Positions 1 to 8,018 of a stretch of DNA of 64,000 nt are shown here, piece after piece. The stretch's first letter is position 1, and the number at the start of each line of letters is the position of its first letter. The translations under genes and the position numbers were made by a program. The notes below the pieces were generated by a model. That model did not search any database. It was not told where the DNA came from and saw only the letters and a program-made list of their open reading frames with translations. Source of the DNA: Bacillus vallismortis (GTDB lineage Bacteria; Bacillota; Bacilli; Bacillales; Bacillaceae); the NCBI RefSeq assembly GCF_040784915.1, contig NZ_CP160797.1, forward strand, positions 1,317,001-1,381,000, read 5' to 3'.

Positions 1-161
1 AGGGCGAAATGATCAATACGATGTATGTCATTTTACCTGCTATTCGAATCAGATCATATTGAGATTTCTAATCTTAAATCAGCATTTGCCTAGGTTCAAT
101 TGTTTTGTTTCAGCATATGTTACGTATAAAACCAAAAAATTCCAATAGAGGAGTGCTATTT

Positions 162-554
162 ATGTACTACAATCAGGTTCCTATGCTAACTCATTGGAGG
201 CATATGCATGATCGGGAGTCTTTTGTTGATGCACAAGCGACTCGGCAGGAAACGGATATGACAGGAATCTGGCGAGGCAACGATGGAGGAGTGTACTACA
301 TCCGGCATGATGACCCCCATGTCTGGTGGGCAGGCTTTAGCGACAATGGCAGGGGGCAACACTGGACACACGTGTTTCATGGAATGCGGATGTTTGATGA
401 GACTGGATCAGAGGTGATCTCTGGAAATTGGGCGGATGTACCACGTGGAACGAACAGGGGAAGCGGTACCTTGGTCGTCGCCCGTAGTGGAGACCGGTTG
501 ACCAAGGTAACCGGTGGAATTGCCGCGACTACATGGCAACGACTTCGATGGTAA
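162..554 (+). CDS. Small unknown protein, copy 1 of a tandem pair
   Basis: Encodes about 130 residues. I chose the ATG at 162 because a GAGGAG ribosome site lies 7-8 bases upstream and the second copy has the same leader and start. The protein is rich in Trp, Gly and Tyr, with the motifs WRGNDGGVYYIR, WWAGFSDNG and DVPRGTNRGSG, which suggests a small beta-rich fold. There is no signal peptide or membrane segment. The next gene repeats the whole motif order, so this is a paralogous pair. This copy has an extra segment of roughly 15 residues after the shared N-terminus. I do not recognise a function. Confidence 0.7.
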   Translation: MYYNQVPMLTHWRHMHDRESFVDAQATRQETDMTGIWRGNDGGVYYIRHDDPHVWWAGFSDNGRGQHWTHVFHGMRMFDETGSEVISGNWADVPRGTNRGSGTLVVARSGDRLTKVTGGIAATTWQRLRW

Positions 555-618
555 AGCCAGCTGTTTGTTGTGGACTTATGCTGTAACGAATAAAAATTCC
601 AATAGAGGAGTGCTGCTT

Positions 619-975
619 ATGTACTACAATCAGGTACCTATACTAACTCATTGGAGGCAACCTGCGTACGATTTGACAGGAACCTGGCGAGGCGACGATG
701 GAGGCATTTACTACATCCGGCACCTGGATAACAATAAGATCTGGTGGGTAGGATTAAGCGACAACGGCAGTGGTCATAATTGGACCAATGTGTTTGAAGG
801 GGAAGTGAGTTACGATTGGAGTGGGGCGGTGGAATTAAGCGGAAAATGGTATGATGTACCACGTGGAACGAACAGGGGAAGCGGCATCTTGGGCTTTTCG
901 GTACGATTGGGCGATCTCGTCAAAACATACCAAAGCAGTGGATTCGGCGCGAATAGATTGAGGAGAATATCATAG
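619..975 (+). CDS. Small unknown protein, copy 2 of a tandem pair
   Basis: Encodes 118 residues. The ATG at 619 follows the same GAGGAG-containing leader as copy 1. It shares with the upstream gene the N-terminal MYYNQVP..LTHWR, the central WRG.DGG.YYIR and WW.G.SDNG, and the C-terminal DVPRGTNRGSG. The start codon lies 64 bases after the stop of copy 1, so the two are probably co-transcribed, and a strong terminator follows. Divergence is concentrated in the middle and at the C-terminus. The fold is probably beta-rich. The function is unknown. Confidence 0.7.
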   Translation: MYYNQVPILTHWRQPAYDLTGTWRGDDGGIYYIRHLDNNKIWWVGLSDNGSGHNWTNVFEGEVSYDWSGAVELSGKWYDVPRGTNRGSGILGFSVRLGDLVKTYQSSGFGANRLRRIS

Positions 976-984
976 TTGTTTGGG

Positions 985-1007
985 GCACCTGAAAACAGGT
1001 GCTTTTT
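985..1007 (+). terminator. Rho-independent terminator after the tandem pair
   Basis: GCACCTG, a short AAAA-type loop and CAGGTGC form a seven-base-pair stem followed by five T residues, directly after the second paralogue. Confidence 0.8.
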
Positions 1008-1119
1008 ACGTTTAAGCTAATAGTAGAATTGCGGTTGCTCTTAGGCAACCGTATTGTAGTATTAACATTAACTTAGAAATTTGGTCTAAATCGAATCATC
1101 TAATTCCTTTAGAAGATTG

Positions 1120-1320
1120 TTACCACAAATGCAAAGCAAGAAACGAAAGCGCCCATGCAAATATGCCGAACATTACAAAGAACCTAAGAAAAGTTTCATA
1201 TTTTGTAAGTTTTCGTTCTTTTTTTGTTTTGCCTAATCTCAAATAAAGGGCGTAGCCGGAGAACAATAAAATTATTTGTCCCAGTTGCGACACGGACTCT
1301 AAAAATTCTATACCATTCAT
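1120..1320 (-). CDS. Small membrane protein, unknown
   Basis: Encodes 66 residues if translation starts at the ATG at 1320, which has AAGAGGTGA at good spacing. A GTG 9 bases further upstream overlaps that ribosome site and is less likely. Two hydrophobic segments (about residues 15-29 and 45-64) flank a basic stretch, KTKKERK, which suggests two membrane spans with a cytoplasmic loop. No family was recognised, and it stands alone between the tandem pair and the Rap-Phr cassette. Confidence 0.5.
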   Translation of the reverse strand: MNGIEFLESVSQLGQIILLFSGYALYLRLGKTKKERKLTKYETFLRFFVMFGIFAWALSFLALHLW

Positions 1321-1592
1321 TGATTTCACCTCTTATTTAATTATCGCAGACGAAAAAAACCTTTCCAACAGTTATATAAAAATTAAGCAATCTGTAATAT
1401 GTCTAATGGTATAAGCAATGATGTTTTCCTTATCCAGCAGAACCAAAAGTGTATAGTGGCAGAATATGTTATGTTCCTTCACTAAAGAAACAGATGTGTT
1501 AATAAAAGAAAAAGCACCTCCAAATTTTAGACTGTGTCTAAAATTTGGGGTGCACTTCAAAGGCCAAAATGGGGTTTTTTCTTAATATCATA

Positions 1593-1715
1593 TTAAGTTG
1601 CTGCTCTATCTGCGACCTTATAAGTGGACTGCTCAGAAAGAGCGTATGAAGCGCTAGATACTCCAACAATGCCAAGCAAGAGCGCTAAACAAATTGCAAT
1701 TTTACATTTTTTCAT
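1593..1715 (-). CDS. Phr pheromone precursor paired with the upstream Rap
   Basis: Encodes a 40-residue peptide, too short for usual ORF cut-offs. It has a Lys start region, a hydrophobic signal segment (about residues 5-24) and a short exported tail ending in VADRAAT. Phr peptides are exported by Sec, cut to a C-terminal or near-terminal pentapeptide, re-imported by Opp and bind the cognate Rap. Here the predicted mature peptide is DRAAT. The start codon overlaps the end of the rap gene by 14 bases, the classic rap-phr arrangement. DRAAT resembles other Phr signals in having Arg at position 2 (PhrA is ARNQT), but I do not recall this exact peptide from strain 168. Confidence 0.85.
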   Translation of the reverse strand: MKKCKIAICLALLLGIVGVSSASYALSEQSTYKVADRAAT

Positions 1716-2865
1716 TTAAATGTTTCCCCCTTTGAATTTGTTTGCGTGCTTCAATTGCCATTTGATAAAAATCGACCGCATCATGTCTATCTTCTTTGTT
1801 GGTCAAAAAATCAGCAACAGCAACAGCGTATTCTTCCATATCACCATAAAGGTTTTTATCTTTGAAGAACTTGAACACTTCTCTAAGTGTTTGTAAGTCG
1901 AATGATAAATAAAGACCTTTAACCAGTTTTAATTTCTCCGTTACTTCCTGGTTGTTGTGTCTGGCAGCAACCTTCTGACCTTCCTGGTATAATTCTAAAG
2001 CAGCCTTTAAATCATTCTTCTTTGCTTTGACATATGCTAGATTAAAAATCGCTTTAGACTCATAAATGTGTTTGCGATCCCTATGGATTTCATAGGCGAT
2101 TTGAAAATGTTTCTCAGCATTGTCAAGTTCTTCAAGGTTATTATAACATAAACCCACATTAAAATGAGCTGAACCAATTAAATGTTGTTCCCCTATTTTT
2201 AAAGCATCATTTAAAGCCTTTTTAGCTGTTTTTAAAGCATCATCATAACACATTTTATCTAGCCAGTTTCCAAAAATAACAAACTGACATTGGACCATTT
2301 CTTTGCCATATGTAAGATGACCCTGAGCGTCTTTTTGCTCTTTAAATATAGAGTATGCACGCTGAGCATAATTCATGGAGAAATGAGTCTCTTTCATATA
2401 GTAATAGACCTCTGACACTTTGAAATAGAACTCTGCTTTATCTGTATTTGCGTTATCGTCTAATAAATCAAGATATTTTTCAGCTTCTCGATAATATGTT
2501 AAAGCAATAACTAAATCTCTTGTTCTGAAATGATACATACCGGTGAAAAAGTGATAATAGAACTCAATTGTATTCGTAAGAGATTCAGGAGCCATACTTT
2601 CCCGTGTCTTTTTGAGATCAGAATAAACACCATCTATATTTTTAACAGAGTCAGGCTCGAGATAAGACAGCATTATTTCGTGCCGTAGCTTTAATAACTG
2701 AAGATAGACTGCTACCTTTTCATTTTTCTCCATCATATCAAATTCTTTTTCAACTTGTTGTTTCATTTCTTTTGCTTTCTCAACTCGACCCTGCTTTATT
2801 ACAACATACCAATGATTAATGTCTGTAGTTACGTAATGATATGGGATTAAATCCGAAACAGACAA
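1702..2865 (-). CDS. Rap-family TPR regulator (response-regulator phosphatase or inhibitor)
   Basis: Encodes 387 residues, the usual Rap length. The N-terminal three-helix region is followed by tetratricopeptide repeats from about residue 100 onward (for example SAHFNVGLCYNNLEELDNAE). It ends in QMAIEARKQIQRGKHLNEKM, close to the RapA ending HAQKQIQRGDCLYEI in this same window. Translation starts at TTG with AAAGGAGG upstream; RapA also uses TTG. Rap proteins either dephosphorylate Spo0F or block ComA-type regulators, and the sequence does not show which applies here. An extended -10 (TGGTATAAT) lies at 2899-2907. The gene is not in my memory of the 168 order at this site, so it is probably accessory. 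Confidence 0.9.
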   Translation of the reverse strand: MSVSDLIPYHYVTTDINHWYVVIKQGRVEKAKEMKQQVEKEFDMMEKNEKVAVYLQLLKLRHEIMLSYLEPDSVKNIDGVYSDLKKTRESMAPESLTNTIEFYYHFFTGMYHFRTRDLVIALTYYREAEKYLDLLDDNANTDKAEFYFKVSEVYYYMKETHFSMNYAQRAYSIFKEQKDAQGHLTYGKEMVQCQFVIFGNWLDKMCYDDALKTAKKALNDALKIGEQHLIGSAHFNVGLCYNNLEELDNAEKHFQIAYEIHRDRKHIYESKAIFNLAYVKAKKNDLKAALELYQEGQKVAARHNNQEVTEKLKLVKGLYLSFDLQTLREVFKFFKDKNLYGDMEEYAVAVADFLTNKEDRHDAVDFYQMAIEARKQIQRGKHLNEKM

Positions 2866-2898
2866 TCGAATACCTCCTTTTATTTACATATATTTAAT

Positions 2899-2925
2899 AT
2901 TATACCACCAAGGGCACCCTCTAAT
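2899..2925 (-). promoter_or_regulatory. Probable sigma-A promoter of the rap-phr cassette
   Basis: On the minus strand a TATAAT preceded by TGG (extended -10) lies about 35 bases upstream of the rap start codon. A perfect ten-base palindrome, AGGGTGCCCT (2911-2920), sits in the spacer where a repressor could bind. No clear -35 is visible. Confidence 0.5.
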
Positions 2926-3148
2926 AGAATCATTTTTTTTGAAAAATCTTTCTATTTGGGCCAAAACAAAGGTCAGAATAAGCATAAATAAGGACCAAAT
3001 CGTCTGATACGTACCCTTTAGCTGCTTTAGAATTTATAGAAAGTTGGTCTAAAAGGCTCCCAATGTCGTTTAATGATTTATAGATTATAATTTTCAAGAA
3101 AATGTTATAATGAAAAGCCATAAAATAATGTGAAGAGGGGGAATTTCG

Positions 3149-3430
3149 ATGCATTACATAACGGCATGCTTAAAAATTATCAGTGATAAAGACCTTAGTG
3201 AGATAATGAAGGAATTCAAAAAACTTGAGGAAGAAACGAACAAAGAAGAAGGGTGTATCACATTCCATGCTTATCCGCTTGAACCATCGGAACGCAAAAT
3301 AATGCTTTGGGAGATTTGGGAAAACGAAGAAGCTGTTAAAGCCCATTTCACGAAAAAACACACAAAAGATGTTCAAAAACAGGAATTAACGGAAGTTGAA
3401 TGGTTAATGAAAAGCAATGTGAATGATTAA
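3149..3430 (+). CDS. yjcS: Antibiotic biosynthesis monooxygenase (ABM) domain protein, probable YjcS
   Basis: Encodes 93 residues with a single dimeric alpha+beta barrel domain of the ABM type: an N-terminal strand, a central EEGCITFHAYPLE, then LWEIWENEEAVKAHFTKKHT. Members oxidise quinols or degrade heme without a metal cofactor, or act as small scavenging enzymes; the substrate here is unknown. GAGGGGG lies about 7 bases before the ATG. It is monocistronic, ahead of a long spacer to manR. The gene name rests on recalled position and family, not on alignment. Confidence 0.7.
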   Translation: MHYITACLKIISDKDLSEIMKEFKKLEEETNKEEGCITFHAYPLEPSERKIMLWEIWENEEAVKAHFTKKHTKDVQKQELTEVEWLMKSNVND

Positions 3431-3627
3431 AAGGCTTCTTAAAAAGAGAGATAAAGTTGGCAGTTGTTGTCTAAAGCTATCAACTTTCATCATTTTCATT
3501 CAGAAGTCATCAGAAGTACAATTCAATAGGCCTTGAAGTTAATAGGGCTGGTCAGAATCGAATATACTTGTTCAAAAGGCAGACAGGGTTGAAGTCGCTG
3601 GTTCGAGCCAGTTGGAATCATACACGG

Positions 3628-3667
3628 CGGTTAGAGACGTTATATCAACGTTTCTAGCCGTTTTTTA
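3628..3667 (+). terminator. Strong rho-independent hairpin
   Basis: CGGTTAGAGACGTT pairs with AACGTTTCTAGCCG across a five-base loop (14 pairs, including G-T pairs) and is followed by six T residues. It lies 200 bases after yjcS and insulates manR from upstream transcription. Confidence 0.75.
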
Positions 3668-3869
3668 TTGCGTTGACTTAGTCGATGATTAGATTTTTAA
3701 GGCGCAGGATAGAGGTGGACCATTACCGTGTCTCGTTTCTTGTTCTATTAAATTGGAATGGGGAGTGGGTAACGTACTGGAGCATAGAACCTCTAACAAC
3801 ATAAAAAAACCTTTTTTCCGGAAGCTTCGGTAAAAAACGAAACTTTTGACTCTATCATTTTACGTTATG

Positions 3870-3884
3870 ATGTAAACGGTTTCA
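3870..3884 (+). promoter_or_regulatory. cre site (CcpA operator) in the manR promoter
   Basis: ATGTAAACGGTTTCA matches the 15-base cre consensus WTGNAARCGNWWNCA at every position. It lies about 65 bases before the manR start, just upstream of TATAGT/TATACT -10-like elements, so glucose repression of manR through CcpA is expected. Confidence 0.85.
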
Positions 3885-3948
3885 TTTATAGTATACTTAT
3901 ACTATTAATTTGTTCAAGTGGATACTGACAGGAAGGATAGAAAAACAG

Positions 3949-5901
3949 ATGAAATACAAGAATACAAGACAAAAAGAGATTTTGTATCTGTTGTTATCTG
4001 AACCTGATGACTATTTAGTTGTGCAAGATTTCGCAGACAGGGTACAGTGTTCTGAAAAAACGATCAGGAATGATTTGAAAGCGATTGAGGATTATCTCAA
4101 TGAACATTCTCATGCGCAGCTCATTCGGAAGCCAGGGTTTGGTGTCTATCTAAATATAGAAGAACAGGAAAGGACCTGGTTAAGCCAACAATTATATACT
4201 GAACATTTTCATTCTAGGCAGCGGACCGATGAAGAGAGAATGCTGCATATTGCTTATGATTTATTAATGAATGCAAAGCCTGTTTCCGCAAAAGAAATAG
4301 CCGCTCAGCATTTTGTGAATCGCTCTTCCATTAAAAAGGAATTATGTGCGCTAGAAGAGTGGCTGAAGCGGTATGAGATCACGTTGGTTTCGAAGCAGCG
4401 GATTGGTTTGAAGGTTGAAGGGAACGAAAAAAATAAAAGAAAAGCATTGGCAAGAATATCTGATTTGATTGATAACACGGAGTTTACTAGCCAATTTATT
4501 AAAAGTAAGTTCTTACGTCATGAAGTCGATTTTGTGATGAAAGAAATCAAATCATTACAAAAAAAGCATTCTCTCTATTTCACAGATGAGACGTTTGAGA
4601 GTTTGCTGCTGCATACATTGTTAATGATCCGCCGAATCAAAATGAAACAGCCGATCTCGATATCTCCAAGAGAACAGGCGGTCGTAAAAAAGAAGAAAGA
4701 ATATCAATGGACTTTTGCTTGTTTACAACGGCTTGAGCCGGTTTTTGCCATCCGCTTTCCTGAAGAAGAAGCTGTGTATTTAACATTACATATATTGGGC
4801 GGGAAAGTTCGTTATCCATTACAGAAAGAAGAGACAAATAACCTTGAAAATGCAGTGCTTCCAAAGGTTGTAGGGCATTTAATCAATCGTGTTTCAGAGC
4901 TGAAAATGCTGGATTTTCATAAAGATCAGGATTTGGTCAACGGATTGAACATTCATCTCAATACTGTGCTACAACGGCTGAGCTACGATCTTTCTGTATC
5001 AAACCCTATGCTCAATGACATCAAAAAGATGTACCCTTATTTGTTTCATCTGATCATTGACGTTCTGGAAGACATCAATCAATCGTTTGATCTTTATATA
5101 CCTGAGGAAGAGGCAGCATATTTGACGCTGCATTTTCAGGCAGCGATCGAACGGCTGCACCACAGCAGCGAGACACATAAAAAGGCGATCATCGTCTGCC
5201 ACATGGGTATTGGAATGTCTCAATTGCTGCGGACGAGAATTGAACGGAAATATCATCAAATCGCTGTAGTGGCCTGTATTGCAAAGGCCGATTTAAAGGG
5301 CTATATAAAAAAGCATGAAGATATCGATCTTGTCATTTCTACCATTGCGCTGGAACGTGTAACGATTCCCCATATTGTTGTATCACCGCTTTTGGAGCCT
5401 GGTGACGAGAAGAAATTGAGTGCATTTATACGTCAGCTCGACGAATCGCACCGCCAAAAACGAAAAACCTTTCATATGCTGAACAATACGACTCCTTTTT
5501 TGGTTTTTTTGCAGCAAGAGGCAGAGCACCGCTACAAGTTGATTGAACAGCTGGCGACAGCTTTGTATGAGAAAGGCTATGTTGAAAAGGAATATGCGGT
5601 TCATGCGGTTATGCGGGAAAAAATGGCGGCGACAAACATTGGGGCAGGCATAGCCATTCCTCATGCAAACGCTAAATACATTAAACAATCAGCAATTGCA
5701 ATTGCTACATTAAAAGAGCCGCTTGATTGGGGAAATGAGAAAGTATCGCTTGTTTTTATGCTGGCTGTCAAACATGAGGATCAAAATATGACAAAGCAGC
5801 TGTTTAGTGAGCTTTCATACCTGAGTGAGCAGCCGGCCATCGTCCAGAAGCTGACGAAAGAAACAGACGTCATGACATTTTTATCTCATTTGGAATATTA
5901 A
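3949..5901 (+). CDS. manR: Mannose operon transcriptional activator ManR
   Basis: Encodes 650 residues from the ATG at 3949 (GGAAGG upstream; a TTG at 3910 is possible but has no ribosome site). Domains in order: N-terminal HTH (about residues 7-60), a second HTH, two PTS regulation domains, an EIIB-Gat-like domain with VCHMGIGMSQ (Cys417) and a C-terminal EIIA domain with IPHAN (His572). These match the regulatory Cys415 and His570 recalled for the 168 protein, shifted by two residues. Phosphorylation by HPr and by ManP sets its activity, and it activates manP and its own gene. It is followed at once by a terminator and manP. Confidence 0.95.
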   Translation: MKYKNTRQKEILYLLLSEPDDYLVVQDFADRVQCSEKTIRNDLKAIEDYLNEHSHAQLIRKPGFGVYLNIEEQERTWLSQQLYTEHFHSRQRTDEERMLHIAYDLLMNAKPVSAKEIAAQHFVNRSSIKKELCALEEWLKRYEITLVSKQRIGLKVEGNEKNKRKALARISDLIDNTEFTSQFIKSKFLRHEVDFVMKEIKSLQKKHSLYFTDETFESLLLHTLLMIRRIKMKQPISISPREQAVVKKKKEYQWTFACLQRLEPVFAIRFPEEEAVYLTLHILGGKVRYPLQKEETNNLENAVLPKVVGHLINRVSELKMLDFHKDQDLVNGLNIHLNTVLQRLSYDLSVSNPMLNDIKKMYPYLFHLIIDVLEDINQSFDLYIPEEEAAYLTLHFQAAIERLHHSSETHKKAIIVCHMGIGMSQLLRTRIERKYHQIAVVACIAKADLKGYIKKHEDIDLVISTIALERVTIPHIVVSPLLEPGDEKKLSAFIRQLDESHRQKRKTFHMLNNTTPFLVFLQQEAEHRYKLIEQLATALYEKGYVEKEYAVHAVMREKMAATNIGAGIAIPHANAKYIKQSAIAIATLKEPLDWGNEKVSLVFMLAVKHEDQNMTKQLFSELSYLSEQPAIVQKLTKETDVMTFLSHLEY

Positions 5902-5930
5902 AAGCAGGGTTGAAACCTTGCTTTTTTTGT
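5900..5930 (+). terminator. Terminator between manR and manP
   Basis: AAAGCAGGGTT and ACCTTGCTTT form a stem with a short loop, followed by seven T residues, immediately after the manR stop. It separates manR from the ManR-activated manP promoter in the next 120 bases. Confidence 0.75.
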
Positions 5931-6050
5931 TTATAGCGAAAAATGCCTTTATTTCCGGAATTAACGGTAAAATAAAACGATTTTTACGGCCTGATTTCAG
6001 TATACAGTTGAGTCAAGATCTTACGATTCATAGTTTAAAGGAGGATTTAT

Positions 6051-8003
6051 ATGAAACTGTTAGCGATAACCTCTTGTCCGAATGGAATTGCCCATACGTA
6101 TATGGCAGCGGAAAACCTGCAAAAAGCTGCTGATAGATTAGGGATTCGCATTAAAGTTGAGACCCAGGGCGGAATCGGGGTAGAAAATGAGCTAACCGCT
6201 GAGGAAATTCAGGAGGCAGACGCGATCATTATTGCGGCAGACCGCTCCGTAAACAAAGATCGGTTTATAGGAAAAAAACTGCTGTCTGTCGGCGTTCAGG
6301 ACGGCATCCGCAAACCGGAAGAATTGATTCAAAAAGCACTTAGCGGGGATATACCGGTCTATCATTCCGCTTCAAAATCGGAATCCGGTAATCATCGGGA
6401 GAAGAAGCAAAATCCGATTTACCGTCATTTAATGAACGGCGTTTCTTTTATGGTTCCTTTCATTGTCGTCGGCGGATTATTGATAGCGGTTGCATTAACG
6501 CTTGGGGGCGAAAAAACACCTAAAGGATTAGTTATTCCAGATGATTCCTTCTGGAAAACGATTGAACAGATCGGCAGTGCTTCATTTTCATTCATGATCC
6601 CGATATTAGCCGGATATATCGCATATAGCATCGCTGATAAGCCGGGACTTGTGCCAGGAATGATTGGCGGATATATTGCAGCGGCTGGAAGTTTTTATGA
6701 CAGCGCAAGCGGCGCCGGTTTCCTCGGCGGAATCATTGCCGGATTTTTGGCTGGATACGCGGCACTTGGGATCAAAAAATTAAAAGTTCCAAAAGCAATC
6801 CAGCCGATTATGCCGATTATTATTATTCCGGTGTTTGCATCCCTGATTGTAGGGTTAGCGTTTGTGTTTTTGATCGGCGCACCTGTAGCTCAAATTTTCA
6901 CATCTTTAACGGTTTGGCTGGCGGGGATGCAAGGTTCGAGCTCGATCCTTCTGGCATTGATTTTAGGCGCGATGATCTCATTTGATATGGGCGGCCCCGT
7001 AAACAAAGTGGCATTTCTGTTCGGGTCGGCCATGATTGGTGAGGGAAACTACGAAATCATGGGCCCAATTGCAGTTGCTATTTGTATACCGCCGATTGGC
7101 CTCGGCATCGCGACGTTTTTTGGAAAAAGAAAATTCGAGGCGCCGCAAAGAGAAATGGGGAAAGCGGCATTTACGATGGGACTCTTCGGCATCACTGAAG
7201 GAGCTATTCCATTCGCGGCGCAGGATCCTCTTCGAGTCATTCCCAGTATTATGGCAGGTTCTATGACTGGTTCTGTCATAGCGATGATTGGCAATGTGGG
7301 AGACAGAGTGGCGCACGGCGGACCTATCGTTGCAGTGCTTGGTGCAGTTGATCATGTCTTGATGTTTTTTATTGCTGTGATTGCAGGATCTCTTGTCACT
7401 GCTCTGTTCGTCAATGTACTAAAAAAGGATATTACGGCGGCGTCTCCTGTGCTCAGCGAAACTGCACCGCCAAGTGAAGCTGCTGCAGTAAAAGACATAC
7501 AGAAGCCAATTCAAGCTGAAAGCCAAAAAGCTGAAATGAAGGACATCAAAAAACTGACAGACATCATCAGCCCAGAGTTGATAGAACCACATTTATCCGG
7601 AGAAACGAGAGATGACATCATTGATGAAATGATTCAAACATTGTCCCGCGGAGGTATGCTGCTTTCAGAGAGCGGGTTTAAACAAGCCATTTTGGATCGT
7701 GAGAAACAGGGAACAACGGCGATTGGCATGAATATCGCGATTCCGCACGGAAAGTCTGAGGCGGTCAGGAAGCCGAGTGTTGCCTTTGGGATCAAACGAT
7801 CAGGTGTTGGCTGGAACAGCCTGGATGGATCAGATGCAAAATTAATCTTTATGATTGCTGTGCCAAAAAAAAGTGGAGGAAACCAGCATCTGAAAATATT
7901 GCAGATGTTATCCCGAAAACTAATGGATGACAGTTATAGAAAGCGGCTGCTCTCCGTGCAAACCAAAGAAGAAGCATACAAACTGCTGGATGAAATCATT
8001 TAA
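6051..8003 (+). CDS. manP: Mannose-specific PTS transporter, EIIBCA (ManP)
   Basis: Encodes 650 residues, and AAAGGAGG precedes the ATG. An N-terminal EIIB of the fructose family carries the phospho-Cys in TSCPNGIAHTYMA (Cys9). The EIIC membrane domain (about residues 125-460) has eight or more hydrophobic segments and motifs such as GGYIAAAGSFYDSASGAGFLGG and FDMGGPVNKVAF. The C-terminal EIIA carries the phospho-His in IPHGKSEA (His566). It phosphorylates mannose during uptake to mannose 6-phosphate, the substrate of ManA encoded 15 bases downstream. When mannose is absent it phosphorylates and so controls ManR. Confidence 0.95.
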   Translation: MKLLAITSCPNGIAHTYMAAENLQKAADRLGIRIKVETQGGIGVENELTAEEIQEADAIIIAADRSVNKDRFIGKKLLSVGVQDGIRKPEELIQKALSGDIPVYHSASKSESGNHREKKQNPIYRHLMNGVSFMVPFIVVGGLLIAVALTLGGEKTPKGLVIPDDSFWKTIEQIGSASFSFMIPILAGYIAYSIADKPGLVPGMIGGYIAAAGSFYDSASGAGFLGGIIAGFLAGYAALGIKKLKVPKAIQPIMPIIIIPVFASLIVGLAFVFLIGAPVAQIFTSLTVWLAGMQGSSSILLALILGAMISFDMGGPVNKVAFLFGSAMIGEGNYEIMGPIAVAICIPPIGLGIATFFGKRKFEAPQREMGKAAFTMGLFGITEGAIPFAAQDPLRVIPSIMAGSMTGSVIAMIGNVGDRVAHGGPIVAVLGAVDHVLMFFIAVIAGSLVTALFVNVLKKDITAASPVLSETAPPSEAAAVKDIQKPIQAESQKAEMKDIKKLTDIISPELIEPHLSGETRDDIIDEMIQTLSRGGMLLSESGFKQAILDREKQGTTAIGMNIAIPHGKSEAVRKPSVAFGIKRSGVGWNSLDGSDAKLIFMIAVPKKSGGNQHLKILQMLSRKLMDDSYRKRLLSVQTKEEAYKLLDEII

Positions 8004-8018
8004 TGCGGGGGGATTTTC

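Larger units (their letters stand above)
3431..3948. other. Long intergenic region between yjcS and manR
   Basis: No credible gene is visible. It contains a strong terminator-like hairpin (3628-3667), a T-arm-like motif just before it (3589-3606), and the manR control region with a perfect cre box (3870-3884). The rest is AT-rich. Confidence 0.6.

Noticed and set aside
1372..1560. 62-codon minus-strand frame near the Phr gene
   Set aside because: No ribosome site, and the composition is poor. It lies in the region after the Phr stop.
2930..3154. 74-codon minus-strand frame upstream of rap
   Set aside because: It covers the yjcS promoter region, has no ribosome site and no recognisable domain.
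3589..3606. Possible tRNA gene at the GGTTCGA motif
   Set aside because: There is no acceptor, D- or anticodon arm upstream, and the T-loop is one base short.
7036..7355. Frames antisense to or overlapping manP
   Set aside because: These are shadows in a long, clearly coding membrane protein gene.
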